From assembly GCA_905221615.1 (NCBI GenBank), contig CAJNDT010006004.1:377001-441000 (forward strand): a stretch of 64,000 nt of DNA. Reading direction: 5' to 3'. The notes under the pieces were generated by a model. That model was not told the DNA's origin. It searched no databases and saw only the letters and a list, made by a program, of their open reading frames with translations. The stretch is from Symbiodinium sp. CCMP2592 (lineage: Eukaryota > Sar > Dinophyceae > Suessiales > Symbiodiniaceae). Within the stretch, counting starts at the first letter, position 1; each line of letters starts with the position of its first letter. The translations under genes and the position numbers were made by a program. Of the stretch, positions 48,773 to 58,575 are shown in pieces.

Positions 48773-51630
48773 ATGGCGGATTCCGAGAAGCAGATGGAGA
48801 TGAAGGTAAGCCTCAAGAAGAGTGTTGGCTTCTTCATCCGGGCGGCCTCTGTGCCCTGGATAGCCATTGGGGGAATGTTAAACTTTCTGGCCTTATTATC
48901 CTTATTCATTTGCTCTATCTTGAAAGTTTAAGCTTTTTTTGGGCCCGGTTATTGCAGAAGAGAGGTGTTCCTCCAGGGTGCCGACGCCCGCGAGGCTTCC
49001 GACGGCGTCATGGCCCGACCAGCTCGAGAGGCAGTGGAGGAGCTCAAGGTTTCAGGCCTGGGAGATGCCATTTCTGTGGCGATCGCCGTTGCGCAACGCA
49101 TGGAGGCCGACGGCTTGGCAGAAATCATCGGGGTACAGACAGAGTATCTTTGTTCATAGTTGGGTATCATTTTGTTTTTTATGAGTACTTAAACCCTATA
49201 AGGAATAAACATGTGCATGTTTAATCTTATCCCAACCGTGAACTTAGGTATCAGGAGATGTCCGGCATCTTCACGCCACGGATGATCATTCAACTCAGGC
49301 GGCAGTTTCGACCGAGCCTCGGTGAGGAGGGTGAAGTGAGTGTAGCCACGTGGAATCTCGCCGCCATCAACAACAATCCGTTCGAGTATTGGGTCAGCCA
49401 TTCGGACGAATCCTACAAGGAACTGATGGACCAGGTGTTATAGGGGCCTAAATTTACCCATGGTATTTTGGGGGGTTCCTTATTGCAATTATAGTATAAT
49501 ATACCACCAAGCCCTATTCCGTAAGACCAGGTGGAGAGCTTCATCGATGCACCCGGTGCCCGGGATGTCCCAGTGGCCGAGGTCTTCCCTTCATCGCTGT
49601 TTCAGGAGCTGCTGGGTCTCTAGGCATCCAAAAGTGGGCCCTTTTCACTTTTTGTAAGATGTAGGGTTGGGGTCTTTAGGGGTTTGGGGTTTAAGGGTTT
49701 GGGGGTTTAGGCCTGGAAGCAAAAAAAGGTTCCTTATGAGTATAAAGTTCCCCAGTATTCAGTATACCAAAAAGGGAGCCCCTTTTTCTTCCTAGGCTAC
49801 TGGGCATCCGAGGTCTTATGAAGGCTGAAGGCTGGCAAGGTCTTGACAAGGTAACTGCAGTCTGGGAGTCCGACTTCTCAAAGAGGAAGATCATCTCCGG
49901 GGTACTCAAGGAGAAAGAGCTTGGTGCAAAGCGATTGTGCTCCATGCCAGACCGGTTCACCAACACCATCAACATCGCGTCAGGAGGCCCCCAAACCCTA
50001 CTAATTATTGAGGCAGCTACCATATAGAACCCTACTTTAGATCCCTTATAGAACCCTCTAAAGGACCCCTTTACAGGGGACCCTGTTCTATGAAACCCTA
50101 AACCCTAAACCGAAGGCCCGGTCTTCAGACCGACGGTGATCAACCACAGCGCGAACAAGCTCAGTTCTGTGGCTTTGTGGTGGCCCCAATGGGTGGACTT
50201 CATGTTCAAGGGGCCCCTAGAGATGCTTAACTTAAAGGATCATGGGACTTAGTAACTAGGGTTCCTTAAAGGGCTCCTTTATAAAGGGATCTACAGGGGT
50301 TCTATTATAGGGTCTACTTAAAGGATCATGGGACTTAGTAACTCGGGTCATAAATAGGGTAACTCTACTTATAACCACAATTAAGGTACTTATGACCTCT
50401 TGGTAGCTGAGTGGGTACACTTTACACTTTTTGGGATAATATTTCCCACTGTAAAACTGAAAGTGCATAGTTTTTGGGGCTTATGAACTGGGCAACTAAG
50501 GATGCGCACCGGCAACAACGGGGGCACGAAGAGGATACGACCTTGCGAGATGCTCAGCACCATTAAGAAGGCCAAATACCCCGCGATCACCGAAGAGGAG
50601 GAGGCCATCTCCGTCCCACTTCAATGCCTATGCTTAGCAATCTTCGATGCGATCCTGGTCCACATGATGCAGGTGTTGTCTCCAGATGGCCACTGGCTAC
50701 GGATAAAGGAATCGATCTGCAATGCAACCTTCCGCAAGAAGAGTGGCATCACCACCAGAATACTTCAAAGCTACAGCGGATGCGCTGTGATCTGTTTGCA
50801 GGAAGCTTCTGAAGCTTACTTGCAGAGCCTTCGGCAGAGCAGCCTTGCGAAGACGCATCACATCGTGATTCCTGAGAAGGTGGACGGGCAAAGAGATCAG
50901 AATTCGGCGTTGCTGCTAAGTCGGATAGCTTTCCCCATGGGCGCCGAGAAGGAGATCACGGATGACGTTGTCGCAGCGGTTGAAGGAAGCAAGCTGGAGG
51001 TCGGAGATCTCATCGCCGTGCGGGCGACGCACAGCTCGGGACGGCGCCTTCTTGTCGCATCCTTCCACGGTGACACAAACGGTCAGGCAACGGCGCCAGT
51101 GGTTAAGGCACTGCAAGGAGCCCTCTCGGGCGATATGCTGCTTTTTGGCCTGGATGCGAACACCTACCTCAAGGGCAGCACCTCGCTCTACGGTGTGCAG
51201 GACTTTCTCCAAGAGTGCCGAGGGCGTGACTTCCAAGTCTGCTGGCCGGAGGGCGTGGACATGTCCGAGTGCCTAACCACCTGCAATGCACGGACCTTCC
51301 TCCAGCCGCAGCTGAACAAGGCCCTGGGCTTCGGAGTACCATACTTTGTGTACTTTTTTCTTAAAGGAACCATTTTTGAAAGAACAGCTTATGCTTTTCT
51401 CTCCCTGGTTACTTAAAAGCCCGGAGGCCTGTCCCAGCGCAAGGAAGCTGGAGATGGGTGACGTCAACCCAAAGGACCACATCGTCTTCAGTCGTGAAGC
51501 CTTCGAGTCCGTCCGAGTGATCAAGGACAACACGGGCCACGGGGAGTACGTCGAAGGAGTGTGCTTCCCCTCGCTTCGATTTCCAAGTGACCATGGGCTA
51601 GTCGCTGCTGTTCTGCGGCCGAAGCTTTGA
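48773..51630 (+). CDS. Alba-like domain fused to an endonuclease/exonuclease/phosphatase domain (8 exons)
   Basis: Exons: 48773-48850, 48965-49143, 49248-49434, 49531-49607, 49796-49986, 50116-50221, 50501-51320, 51427-51630. They total 1842 bases, giving 613 residues and a TGA with no frame break. Residues ~45-104 look like an Alba nucleic-acid-binding domain (EELKVSGLGDAISVAIAVAQ ... GLAEIIGVQTEYQEM ... PRMIIQLRR). From ~115 an EEP-fold enzyme follows: N122 in VATWNLAAINNN, E374 in CLQEAS, H462 in SFHGDTNG, D491/N493 in GLDANTY, D601/H602 in FPSDHG. These match the metal-binding and catalytic positions of EEP hydrolases, which cleave phosphodiesters or phosphoesters; the substrate is unknown. 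Introns are 96-279 bases with donors GT, GT, GT, GC, GC, GA, GC. Caveats: exon joins were chosen by frame and family likeness, and two adjacent genes (second start at ATGTCCGGC, 49257) cannot be ruled out. Confidence 0.8.
48851..48964 (+). mobile_element. Intron 1, introner-like (GT-AG)
   Basis: 114 bases. GTG begins both the intron and exon 2. The 3' part (GGGCCCGGTTATTGCAGAAG) recurs in an intergenic element at 29.5 kb. Confidence 0.75.
49144..49247 (+). mobile_element. Intron 2, introner-like with terminal inverted repeats (GT-AG)
   Basis: 104 bases. GTATC opens the intron and opens exon 3. Just inside are the arms GTTCATAGTTGGG and CCCAACCGTGAAC, and the acceptor TTAG lies between the right arm and the repeated GTATC. 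No other copy of this family was found. Confidence 0.85.
49435..49530 (+). mobile_element. Intron 3, a family E introner with 8-bp duplication (GT-AG)
   Basis: 96 bases. ACCAGGTG stands at 49430-49437 and 49526-49533. Between the copies lies a family E element (ATAGGGGCCTAAATTTACCC ... TTTTGGGGGGTTCCTTATT ... AAGCCCTATTCCGTAAG). The first copy gives the donor GT, the second the acceptor CAG. Confidence 0.93.
49608..49795 (+). mobile_element. Intron 4, introner-like (GC-AG)
   Basis: 188 bases. GCTGCTGGG at the intron start matches GCTACTGGG at the start of exon 5 (8 of 9). A short TTTAGGG-type tract sits inside. Using this GC donor restores the frame (...QELLGIRGLMK...). Confidence 0.75.
49987..50115 (+). 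mobile_element. Intron 5, with family E right half (GC-AG)
   Basis: 129 bases. GCCC opens both the intron and exon 6. Contains CCCAAACCCTACTAATTATTG (family E right half), ATCCCTTATAGAACC units and CCCTAAACCC at its 3' end. Confidence 0.8.
50222..50500 (+). mobile_element. Intron 6, made of family B and family H elements (GA-AG)
   Basis: 279 bases. GATGC opens both the intron and exon 7. The interior is a family B element, apparently with a duplicated left arm (TTAAAGGATCATGGGACTTA at about 50232 and 50321), whose right end is replaced by a family H element (GGTAGCTGAGTGGGTACAC ... GGGCAACTAAG). The H end supplies the acceptor AAG. Confidence 0.85.
51321..51426 (+). mobile_element. Intron 7, introner-like (GC-AG)
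   Basis: 106 bases. The intron opens GCCCTG and exon 8 opens GCCTGT. The arms AAGGCCCTGGGCTT and AAGCCCGGAGGCC are roughly inverted. The 3' half recurs at 40.7 kb. Confidence 0.75.
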
Positions 51631-52001
51631 CCCGTTCGTTTGCAGTGTATGTATAAAGTATCGATACTCCAGTTTTGCTCAGCAAGTGACCAGCAAAAAT
51701 CGCATGCCTCAGGCACAGGGCAGGGCAGTTACAGGTAGGTTCAAGCCGAAGAACTCCGAGAAGTATTGATTTTGTTTGCACCTCCGGATCTCTAGTTTGA
51801 CGGATGTGGACGTGACTTTTGAAATTCGAGACTAGGACAAGCTCAATGACTTAGTATCGAAACAGTAGACTGCTGTGCTGCAGAAGGCCACATGTGCCCT
51901 CTGTGGCCACCTTGGGACGCTGCACCGTTCATATCTCCCCTATACTTGCTTGGTTCTTCTACTGGAGGTGCTTGTGTCGGTTGTAACGTGTGCTTTGGCC
52001 C
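51631..52001. other. Downstream of the Alba-EEP gene; probable 3' UTR and spacer
   Basis: No polyadenylation signal of the usual AATAAA type is clear. No repeat or other gene seen. Confidence 0.4.
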
Positions 52002-52092
52002 TTCCCTGGGCATCAAAATAGCCCAAAAGCCTTATAGAGTATGGGCTTTGAGCCCAAAAGCCTTAATATATGAGTCCTTAGATGCCCCTCTT
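52002..52092. mobile_element. Family J palindromic element
   Basis: GGGCATCAAAATAGCCC ... ATGAGTCCTTAGATGCCC, with AAAGCCTTATAGAGTATGGG inside. Second copy at 60.8 kb. Confidence 0.88.
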
Positions 52093-52880
52093 GGTGTTAC
52101 AGTAGCAATCTCAGCGGACTTATTGCCTGAAACCATCCCAGCCTGGAGCGAAATGTGTGAATCCGAAGTCGAACTATCGTCTCCTTAGGATTCGTTCTTG
52201 ATTTTTTGTTCATATAAACCTAAGGGAATATTTTAAGATATACTTTGTCACTATGGTTCTAAGGGGGGTATAGAGAACCCCCAAGTCCCATGAATCTCCG
52301 AGGGCACCTCAGACGCCGGCTCTGGCCGCGGCCTCAGCGCAATTTTGGTGAAGTGGGGGGCTTATGGGTTTAGGGATTAGGGTTTTCGGGTTTAGGGTGA
52401 AGGGATGGGGGTGGAGGGTTTAGGGCTCGGTGTTCCTTGAAGGACTTTGTGAGGATTGCACGGTTTCGGGGTTTTAGGGTGCTTGTGACTTTGATGTAGG
52501 GCCATTGGGATAGGCTTTCTCTCAGGGTTCCTTTTTTGTAGGGTTCTATACGGGTTACTGCGAGGGTTTAGTCGAGGCAGGGCCTTCATAACTAGAATAG
52601 GGTTCCTTCAAGAGAAGGGGCTATCAGGTGTGTTTTCAGGGCTTAGCAGAGGGGAATCAACAAGTTAGAGTAGGAGTATGTTGTAGTATAGTTATATTGA
52701 AGAGCCCTCGGGAAGAATATTGGTAGACGAGGTAGGTGTAATTCGTTGTGGTATTGCCTTGTAGGTGCGTGCCTGGCATATGTCGGCATTGCCTGCTGCT
52801 TCAGGGGCGGCTTGCTTTTTGTTTTCATGAGGGGCCTGAAGGGTTTAGCTGCACATGTTGCCTGGCGCTGCTAGACCGTC
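52093..52880. other. Intergenic sequence, no gene recognised
   Basis: TTTAGGG-type tracts near 52367-52425 and a family E fragment (TTCATAACTAGAATAGGG) at about 52586. Confidence 0.45.
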
Positions 52881-52886
52881 TGGATG

Positions 52887-52898
52887 CAATGGCAGAGA

Positions 52899-52958
<60 letters not shown>

Positions 52959-52967
52959 GAGATTGCC
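52887..52967 (+). repeat. (GA)n microsatellite
   Basis: About 75 bases of GA with a single GCGA interruption. Confidence 0.95.
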
Positions 52968-53029
52968 TCGTAGCTCCTATTGCGGTTGTACAACGATATT
53001 TACCCAAGCTTTCTTCCATTAGCCGCATG

Positions 53030-54490
53030 TGCCGTATCTGCCGAGTCGCTGCATGTGTGTGGACAACTTTGTCGTTTCTGTGAAGCGCAGGTGCCGGGTA
53101 CACCTAACCTGCCGCCGCTGCAGCAGCCACTCAGATGCGATTGGTCGATAAAACGCATGGGTTGGATTCATGTGAACTGATGAGCAGTTGCGCAGAAGTG
53201 GCGCAAGAACACCTGATCTGTGATCACGGGATCTCTCGACAAGGTCATGCTGACGCGAGCCTGCTGACAAAACAGACCTGATCAACTGATGCCGGAACTG
53301 ATGAGGTTGCCGCCAACTCCAGCGCAAGCCTTCGCCGATGCCTCATTGTATGATGGTGAGGGCATGCCTGCAGTGAATAGACTCATTGTCATTGCAAGCC
53401 TGAGGCTTGTAGGGTCTTGAAGAATATGTTGTTAGGGTGGTGTGAGTTGTCACATCAACCGTTGTTGACAATGAAAGTTCTGACATATTATCGCCGCTCG
53501 CAGGCGCTTTGTTTGTGGCATGGCCCGGACGTGCAGAGTTTTGACATCTGCTGAGCCCTGCACCAACTCGGTCAATTTTGTCGATTCTGTGCAGGGACAG
53601 GTGCCTGGTACCCCTGGAATGCCGCCAATGCCGCAGCAGCTACTCAGATGTAATTGGTCGACAAAACGCATGAGTTGGATTCATGTGAACTGATGAGCAG
53701 TTGCACAGAAGTGGCACAGGAACACCTGATCGGTGAGCAAGGGGTCTCTCGACAATGTCATGCTGACGCGAGCCTGCTGAGAATGCAGAACAGATCAACC
53801 GATGCCAGAACTGACGAGGTCGCCGCAAACTCCAGCGGCAGCCTTCGCCGATGCCTCATTGTATGATGGTGAGGGCATGCCTGCAGTAAAAAGACTCGTT
53901 GTCATTACAAGCCTGAGGCTTGTAGGGTCTTGAAGAATAGGTCATCAGGGTGAGTGCACATCAACCGGTGGTGACAGTGCAAGTTCTGACATCAACCGGT
54001 GGTGACAGTGAAAGTTCTGACATATCATCGCTGCTTGTTCGCTTTGTTTGTGGCATGGCCCGGACGTGCGGAGTTTCGACATGTGCTGAGCCCTGCACCA
54101 ACTCGGTCAGTTTTGTCGATTCTGTGCAGGGGCAGGTGCCTGGTACCCCTGGAATGCCGCCAATGCCGCAGCAGCTACTCAGATGCGTTTGGTCGACAAA
54201 ACGCATGAGTTGGATTCATGTGAACTGATGAGCAGTTGCACAGAAGTGGCACAGGAACACCTGATCGGTGAGCAAGGGGTCTCTCGACAATGTCATGCTG
54301 ACGCGAGCCTGCTGAGAATGCAGAACAGATCAACCGATGCCAGAACTGACGAGGTCGCCGCAAACTCCAGCGGCAGCCTTCGCCGATGCCTCATTGTATG
54401 ATGGTGAGGGCATGCCTGCAGTAAGAAGACTCGTTGATACTCGTTGTCATTGCAAGCCTGAGGCTTGTAGGGTCTTGAGGAATAGGTCAT
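53030..54490 (+). repeat. Triplicated ~0.52-kb tandem unit
   Basis: Anchors such as ACTCAGATGCGATTGGTCGA recur at about 53130, 53643 and 54178 (spacing about 513 and 535). Copies 2 and 3 are nearly identical; copy 1 is more diverged. Copy 3 carries an extra internal duplication of CATCAACCGGTGGTGACAGT. Each unit contains an open segment reading QVPGTPGMPPMPQQ or a close variant, but no long frame runs through. Confidence 0.93.
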
Positions 54491-54494
54491 CAGT

Positions 54495-54668
54495 GGGGTT
54501 ATAAGTAGAGTAACTATAATTATAACCCATGTTAGGGGACTTATAACCCCACCTATAACTACTCTAAAATCGTAAACCCTATAGAACCCTTAACAGAACC
54601 CTAAACCCTATAGACGCCTTAAAAGGAACCCTAAGCCCCACATTATAATTACCCATGAACCTCCAAGC
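54495..54668. mobile_element. Family A element, rearranged
   Basis: GGGGTTATAAGTAGAGTAACT ... GGGGACTTATAACCCCACC, then CCCTATAGAACCCTTAACAG units and a right arm (TACCCATGAACCTCCAAGC). Confidence 0.75.
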
Positions 54669-54800
54669 AGGCTGCTTAACAAGCTGAAGTATCGGGTTGA
54701 AGTTGCTAATCCAAAGAGCTCGTGATCCTGGGAAGGTCCATGAGCTTTTCGGTAGGCACAAGCAGGCGTATGAGTACCCGGAGGCAGGCTTGAGGCAACT

Positions 54801-54804
54801 TCAG

Positions 54805-54852
<48 letters not shown>

Positions 54853-54883
54853 CTTTATACATATAAAGATAGATAGAGAGTGA

Positions 54884-54929
<46 letters not shown>

Positions 54930-54935
54930 CATAAA
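54801..54935. repeat. (TA)n microsatellite cluster
   Basis: Three TA runs separated by ATACATATAAAGATAGATAG and GTATATGTATATG. Confidence 0.95.
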
Positions 54936-55044
54936 CAATACCTATGGGTCACATAACCCGGCTTACGTTTGTTGATACGTGTCGCCTCGCCATGATGACG
55001 AACCAGCGCACCGATTCGGCACAGCTTTCGGGGATTTTCGGGTT

Positions 55045-55110
55045 TGGGGTCTAGGGTTTAGGGTTTAGGGTTTAGGGGTTTAGGGGTTTAGGGGTTTAAG
55101 GGTTTAGGGC
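55045..55110 (+). repeat. Telomere-like tract (TTTAGGG / TTTAGGGG)
   Basis: 7-mers followed by 8-mers. Another short tract at about 55314 is entered through GCCTGGATGCAAAAGGGTTT. Confidence 0.88.
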
Positions 55111-55341
55111 TTTGACTGCGGACGACATGGTTTCGAATTCCAATCATGTGTCACGTGGGACCATCTGTGTCCTGCAACCGGGCTTGACGTTTCGAATGCC
55201 TGGGAGAGAGAGAGAGGGTTTAGGATTTTTCGGGTTTGGGGTCAATGGTGCTGCAGAATATGCCTGACCTCTTTCTGCAGGGTACCCGGCAGTCGCAATA
55301 GGCCTGGATGCAAAAGGGTTTAGGAAGTTTAGGCATTAAGT

Positions 55342-55459
55342 AAGTAATTAAAGGATTATGGGACTTCGTAACTAGGGTTATAATTAGGGTATTTAGACTT
55401 ATAACCCCAGTTAAGGTACTTATGACCTTACCTACTAAGTCCCATAATTCTTTAAGTAG
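55342..55459. mobile_element. Family B element
   Basis: AATTAAAGGATTATGGGACTT ... AAGTCCCATAATTCTTTAAG. Both arms carry the same ATTATGG / CCATAAT change. Confidence 0.88.
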
Positions 55460-55929
55460 TTGGGGTTTTCAGGCTCGGGGTTGGGGTGGGAACGGTCCTT
55501 TGAACTCCCAGCACTGCATCCAAGCTTCACAACAAATCCAAAAACCCGCTAAACCCTGAGCCCGAGGCGCCTGGCTTCCAGCAGCCGCCTTTCTGCTGAA
55601 AGGGGGTAGTTGAGGGAAGTCACAGGATTTCGGGCGTCATGTTGCGGGGTGTCTCGATGAGTCGTAAGTTGCACTTCCGGGCATCTGTCCCTGCTCCTGT
55701 TTTCTTCACCGGCTCAGGCTGCAGAAAGGCTGTAGAAAAAGCTGTTGTTGGAGGTGGCTAACCAGGATGCAAAGATGTCCCTGGCAGCCCCGTCATTGCC
55801 AAAACGCCTTCTTCTACATTACAATGTTGTTTTGGCTTGGGGATCATGGTGTCATACGTGCAATGCCTTGAATGAAGATTCAGAAAGAAAGAACCCTGGA
55901 TCCGCCCAGCCTAAAGGCCTAAACGAATA
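55460..55929. other. Intergenic sequence with a weak exon-like frame
   Basis: 55745-55930 can be read as VANQDAKMSLAAPSLPKRLL and onward, but splice support is lacking. Confidence 0.3.
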
Positions 55930-56035
55930 ATATGTCAGCCTTGATAATTACCTATACCATGTTGTGGGGGTCCTTAATTATCATCGTATCATAAACCCCA
56001 AAACCCCATTCGAATTATTAAGGCCCCTAGATTAC
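55930..56035 (+). mobile_element. Family E element
   Basis: GCCTTGATAATTACCTATAC ... CCCCAAAACCCCATTCGAAT ... TATTAAGGCCCCTAGATTACA. Confidence 0.87.
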
Positions 56036-56740
56036 ACGGGCCCGTCCCTGCAAGAAGGCAGAAACACACCAAGCCACCAAGCCCCAAAACCCTGCAGTGT
56101 CCAAACCCTAAACTGAGGTTAAGGAGTTTCAATTTCAAGTTACGATGATCGGGATTTGAAATTACCATGATCGGGATCTATAGTAAATCATATGACGATG
56201 TACGTGTGATTCCGTTCAAATTCGAGCCGGATGTTCTCATGTCGGAGCTCTGCCTGCGCTTCGGGCCATAAGGTTGAGGATTTGGTGATTTAGCTTAGGG
56301 GTTCAGGGACTTGCGGTTGAAGCTTGAAGAGTCCGGTTGCCAATCCCTCAGCCTGCAATCTCCCAGAAATCCCAACACCCCTGTAAATGAGGAGCATTAC
56401 CTTAACCACAATCATCAGCTTTTGCCTGAAAGCTCGGTTCCTACACTCTGAAAACTTGAAACCCTGCACCCCCTGAACCCTTTAAGGAGACCCCATAGAC
56501 GCTGAGACCATGCGATCCTGGAGCCTGAACCTAAACCCTGAACCGTACCACGCTGAACCCCAAGCCCTTAACCCTAAGCCCTTACCCCTTAACCCTAACC
56601 CAGCTAACCCTTAACCCCTTACCGAGTAGTAGAGTAGGTAACCTTTAACCTTTTTCGGATAGTATAGTCCCTATCTAATCCCTATATAGCCCAAAAGGTT
56701 GACCTTTAGTTCCCCATGATACCCGACAAGTAGGCTTAAC
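56036..56740. other. Intergenic sequence with CCCTAAACC units
   Basis: CCTTAACCCTAACCC-type degenerate units at about 56540-56625, then a possible element at 56630-56735 related to 22.3 kb. No gene seen. Confidence 0.45.
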
Positions 56741-56746
56741 CGCCTT

Positions 56747-56935
56747 CTACTTGGAGGAGCATGGGACTTAGTAAGTAAGGTTATAAGTACCTTAATTGGG
56801 GTTATAAGTATAGCTACCCTAAACCCTAACCCTAGTTACTAAGTCCCATGATCCTTTAAGTAGACCCTAAAACCCCTCTTATACTAGAACCCTCTATAGA
56901 TCGCCTTCAAAGGACCCCATGATCCTTTAAGTAAA
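56747..56935. mobile_element. Family B element with short 3' extension
   Basis: CTACTTGGAGGAGCATGGGA ... AAGTCCCATGATCCTTTAAG, with CCCTAAACCCTAACCC in its centre, and a further CCCATGATCCTTTAAGTA at 56918. Confidence 0.88.
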
Positions 56936-57014
56936 AAAAGTCCTGGCAACCAAGGGCTCCCGAGACGCCCTTTCAAACACCAGCCGATGCCTCAATTCCG
57001 CCCGGAGCCGCCTA

Positions 57015-57815
57015 TGCCTGTTTGGGGGTCTAAACCCTACACCCTAAACCTATAGGGGTATATAAACCGTAAACCCTATACCTACAGTATAGGGTTTGGG
57101 GTTTACCCAGGGTTTGTAGCGCTGAGAAAATAGAGCTCGTGTAATTTTGGGTTTGCGACTGAGGCGTTGGGTTTAACACCAATTTAAGAGTTACGTGGGT
57201 CCTTCCCGGCCTTCCCAATTCCAGGATTTAGAGATGCAGGGTTGCGCACATGTAGTGGGCATGCTGTACTCATGCTTCCGGGCTGTTCTGAGCAACCTCT
57301 TGGACTTGCGCGAGTGGGGTTCATGGGAGCCTGTGTATGTATGTCTGTGTTTGTCTGTATGTGTATATGTAATGAATGAATGTCCGTACGTGTGCATGTG
57401 AGTATGAAAAAGAAACTAGTGGGTACACATGCAAACTCTGTCTGCCTGCCTGCCTTATCCATGACTGGCTCTTCGTGCCGAGTTTAGGCTCCAGAGGTTT
57501 GTGGTTTATGGGCGCATTTTTAGGTTTAAGGGCTTAACGGTTTAGTTTGTTTGGATCTCCTTACTGCACTTCGTCCATGTATTCAGGCGATTGCACAAGT
57601 CCTGATGCAAAAAGTTAGTTTGGATCTGCGATAGAGCCTGCGATTCCCAAAGCCGCTTAATATCACCATGTGTTTAGGTCACGTCCCCCCACCACCGGCA
57701 GACTTTCTTTAGATTTGCGACGTCGGTCGCTTTTCTTCTGACTCGCTTGCCAGCGAATCGTAGATCCTGAAACCTAAACCCTGCACCCTAAAGCCACAAA
57801 CTCTGAACCCCCAAA
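57015..57815. other. Intergenic sequence, no gene recognised
   Basis: CCCTATACC and TATAGGGTTTG units near 57040-57110 form a loose inverted repeat; (TGTA)/(TGTC) low complexity near 57340. Confidence 0.45.
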
Positions 57816-57819
57816 CCTT

Positions 57820-57926
57820 TAATATAGGAATCTGATAAGGAAACCCTGGGCCTATAACCCCAAAATAGTAGGATTCATAGAAGAAACCCTAAAAAGGCCC
57901 AAAGTTTCTTAATCAGGTTCTGGGAA
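57820..57926. mobile_element. Family F element
   Basis: AATATAGGAATCTGATAAGG ... AAAGTTTCTTAATCAGGTTC. Its right tip is lost. Confidence 0.85.
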
Positions 57927-58575
57927 CCTAAACCCTGAAACCTAAGCCGAAGCCATCATGTGCTGCACGGCTTGGTGGACATACAGTAGACTATGTGGAG
58001 CCTTGCCTGCCTCGTGCGAGTGCGAGCGTCGACACCTTAAAGCCGGAACCCCTAACCCTATAAGAGCTGCCCGAAGCCCCGCCACAAACTTCCACCTAGA
58101 CGCCACTACTACAGTACGACGATTCTTACGACTGATTAGTACTTTTCGTATTAATTTCATGATGCTGGTCATGGTTACCTATTCTTCTTAATAGTGTTAT
58201 CCGTACTGCTATTATCATATTAGTTTTATTGTCATGACTCTGATTGTGACCGTTATTTTGATGGTGGTTTATGATTATTAGAAGTGGTAGTAGCTGCGAA
58301 TACAACCACAAGACAATCTGGCGAGAACCCCAGACGCTACCAACGCAAAGGCAGGGGCCCTAAACCTACAAGCCACAACCCGCTTTTTCATACTCGTCGG
58401 ATTACAATCAGGGAGCATGATTGAAAAGAGTAGTCGCCTAGAATGGGCAATTTTCCGCATCTTCTTCAACGCTCCTTTCGAGGAAGGTAAAAGCTGCACC
58501 CTAAAACTAAGGGAAAACTGGCAAGATGTTCGACAAAAATTCACGCCCTAAACCCAAACCCTGCACGTCTTGAAG
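57927..58575. other. Intergenic sequence, no gene recognised
   Basis: Contains a copy of the recurring motif (TCGTGCGAGTGCGAGCGTCG) at about 58012 and AT-rich sequence near 58130-58280. Confidence 0.45.

Noticed and set aside
49611-49795. Alternative donors for intron 4 (GT at 49616, GC at 49611)
   Set aside because: With the acceptor at 49795, GT at 49616 breaks the frame. GC at 49611 keeps it but adds a leucine and is not aligned with the flanking repeat. The GC at 49608 keeps the frame and coincides with the start of the repeated GCTGCTGGG.
53030-54490. CRISPR-like array
   Set aside because: The units are about 520 bp, near-identical throughout, without short repeats and unique spacers; this is a tandem duplication in a eukaryotic setting.
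55125-55165. Possible tRNA B-box-like sequence GGTTTCGAATTCC
   Set aside because: No matching A box, acceptor stem or cloverleaf could be drawn.
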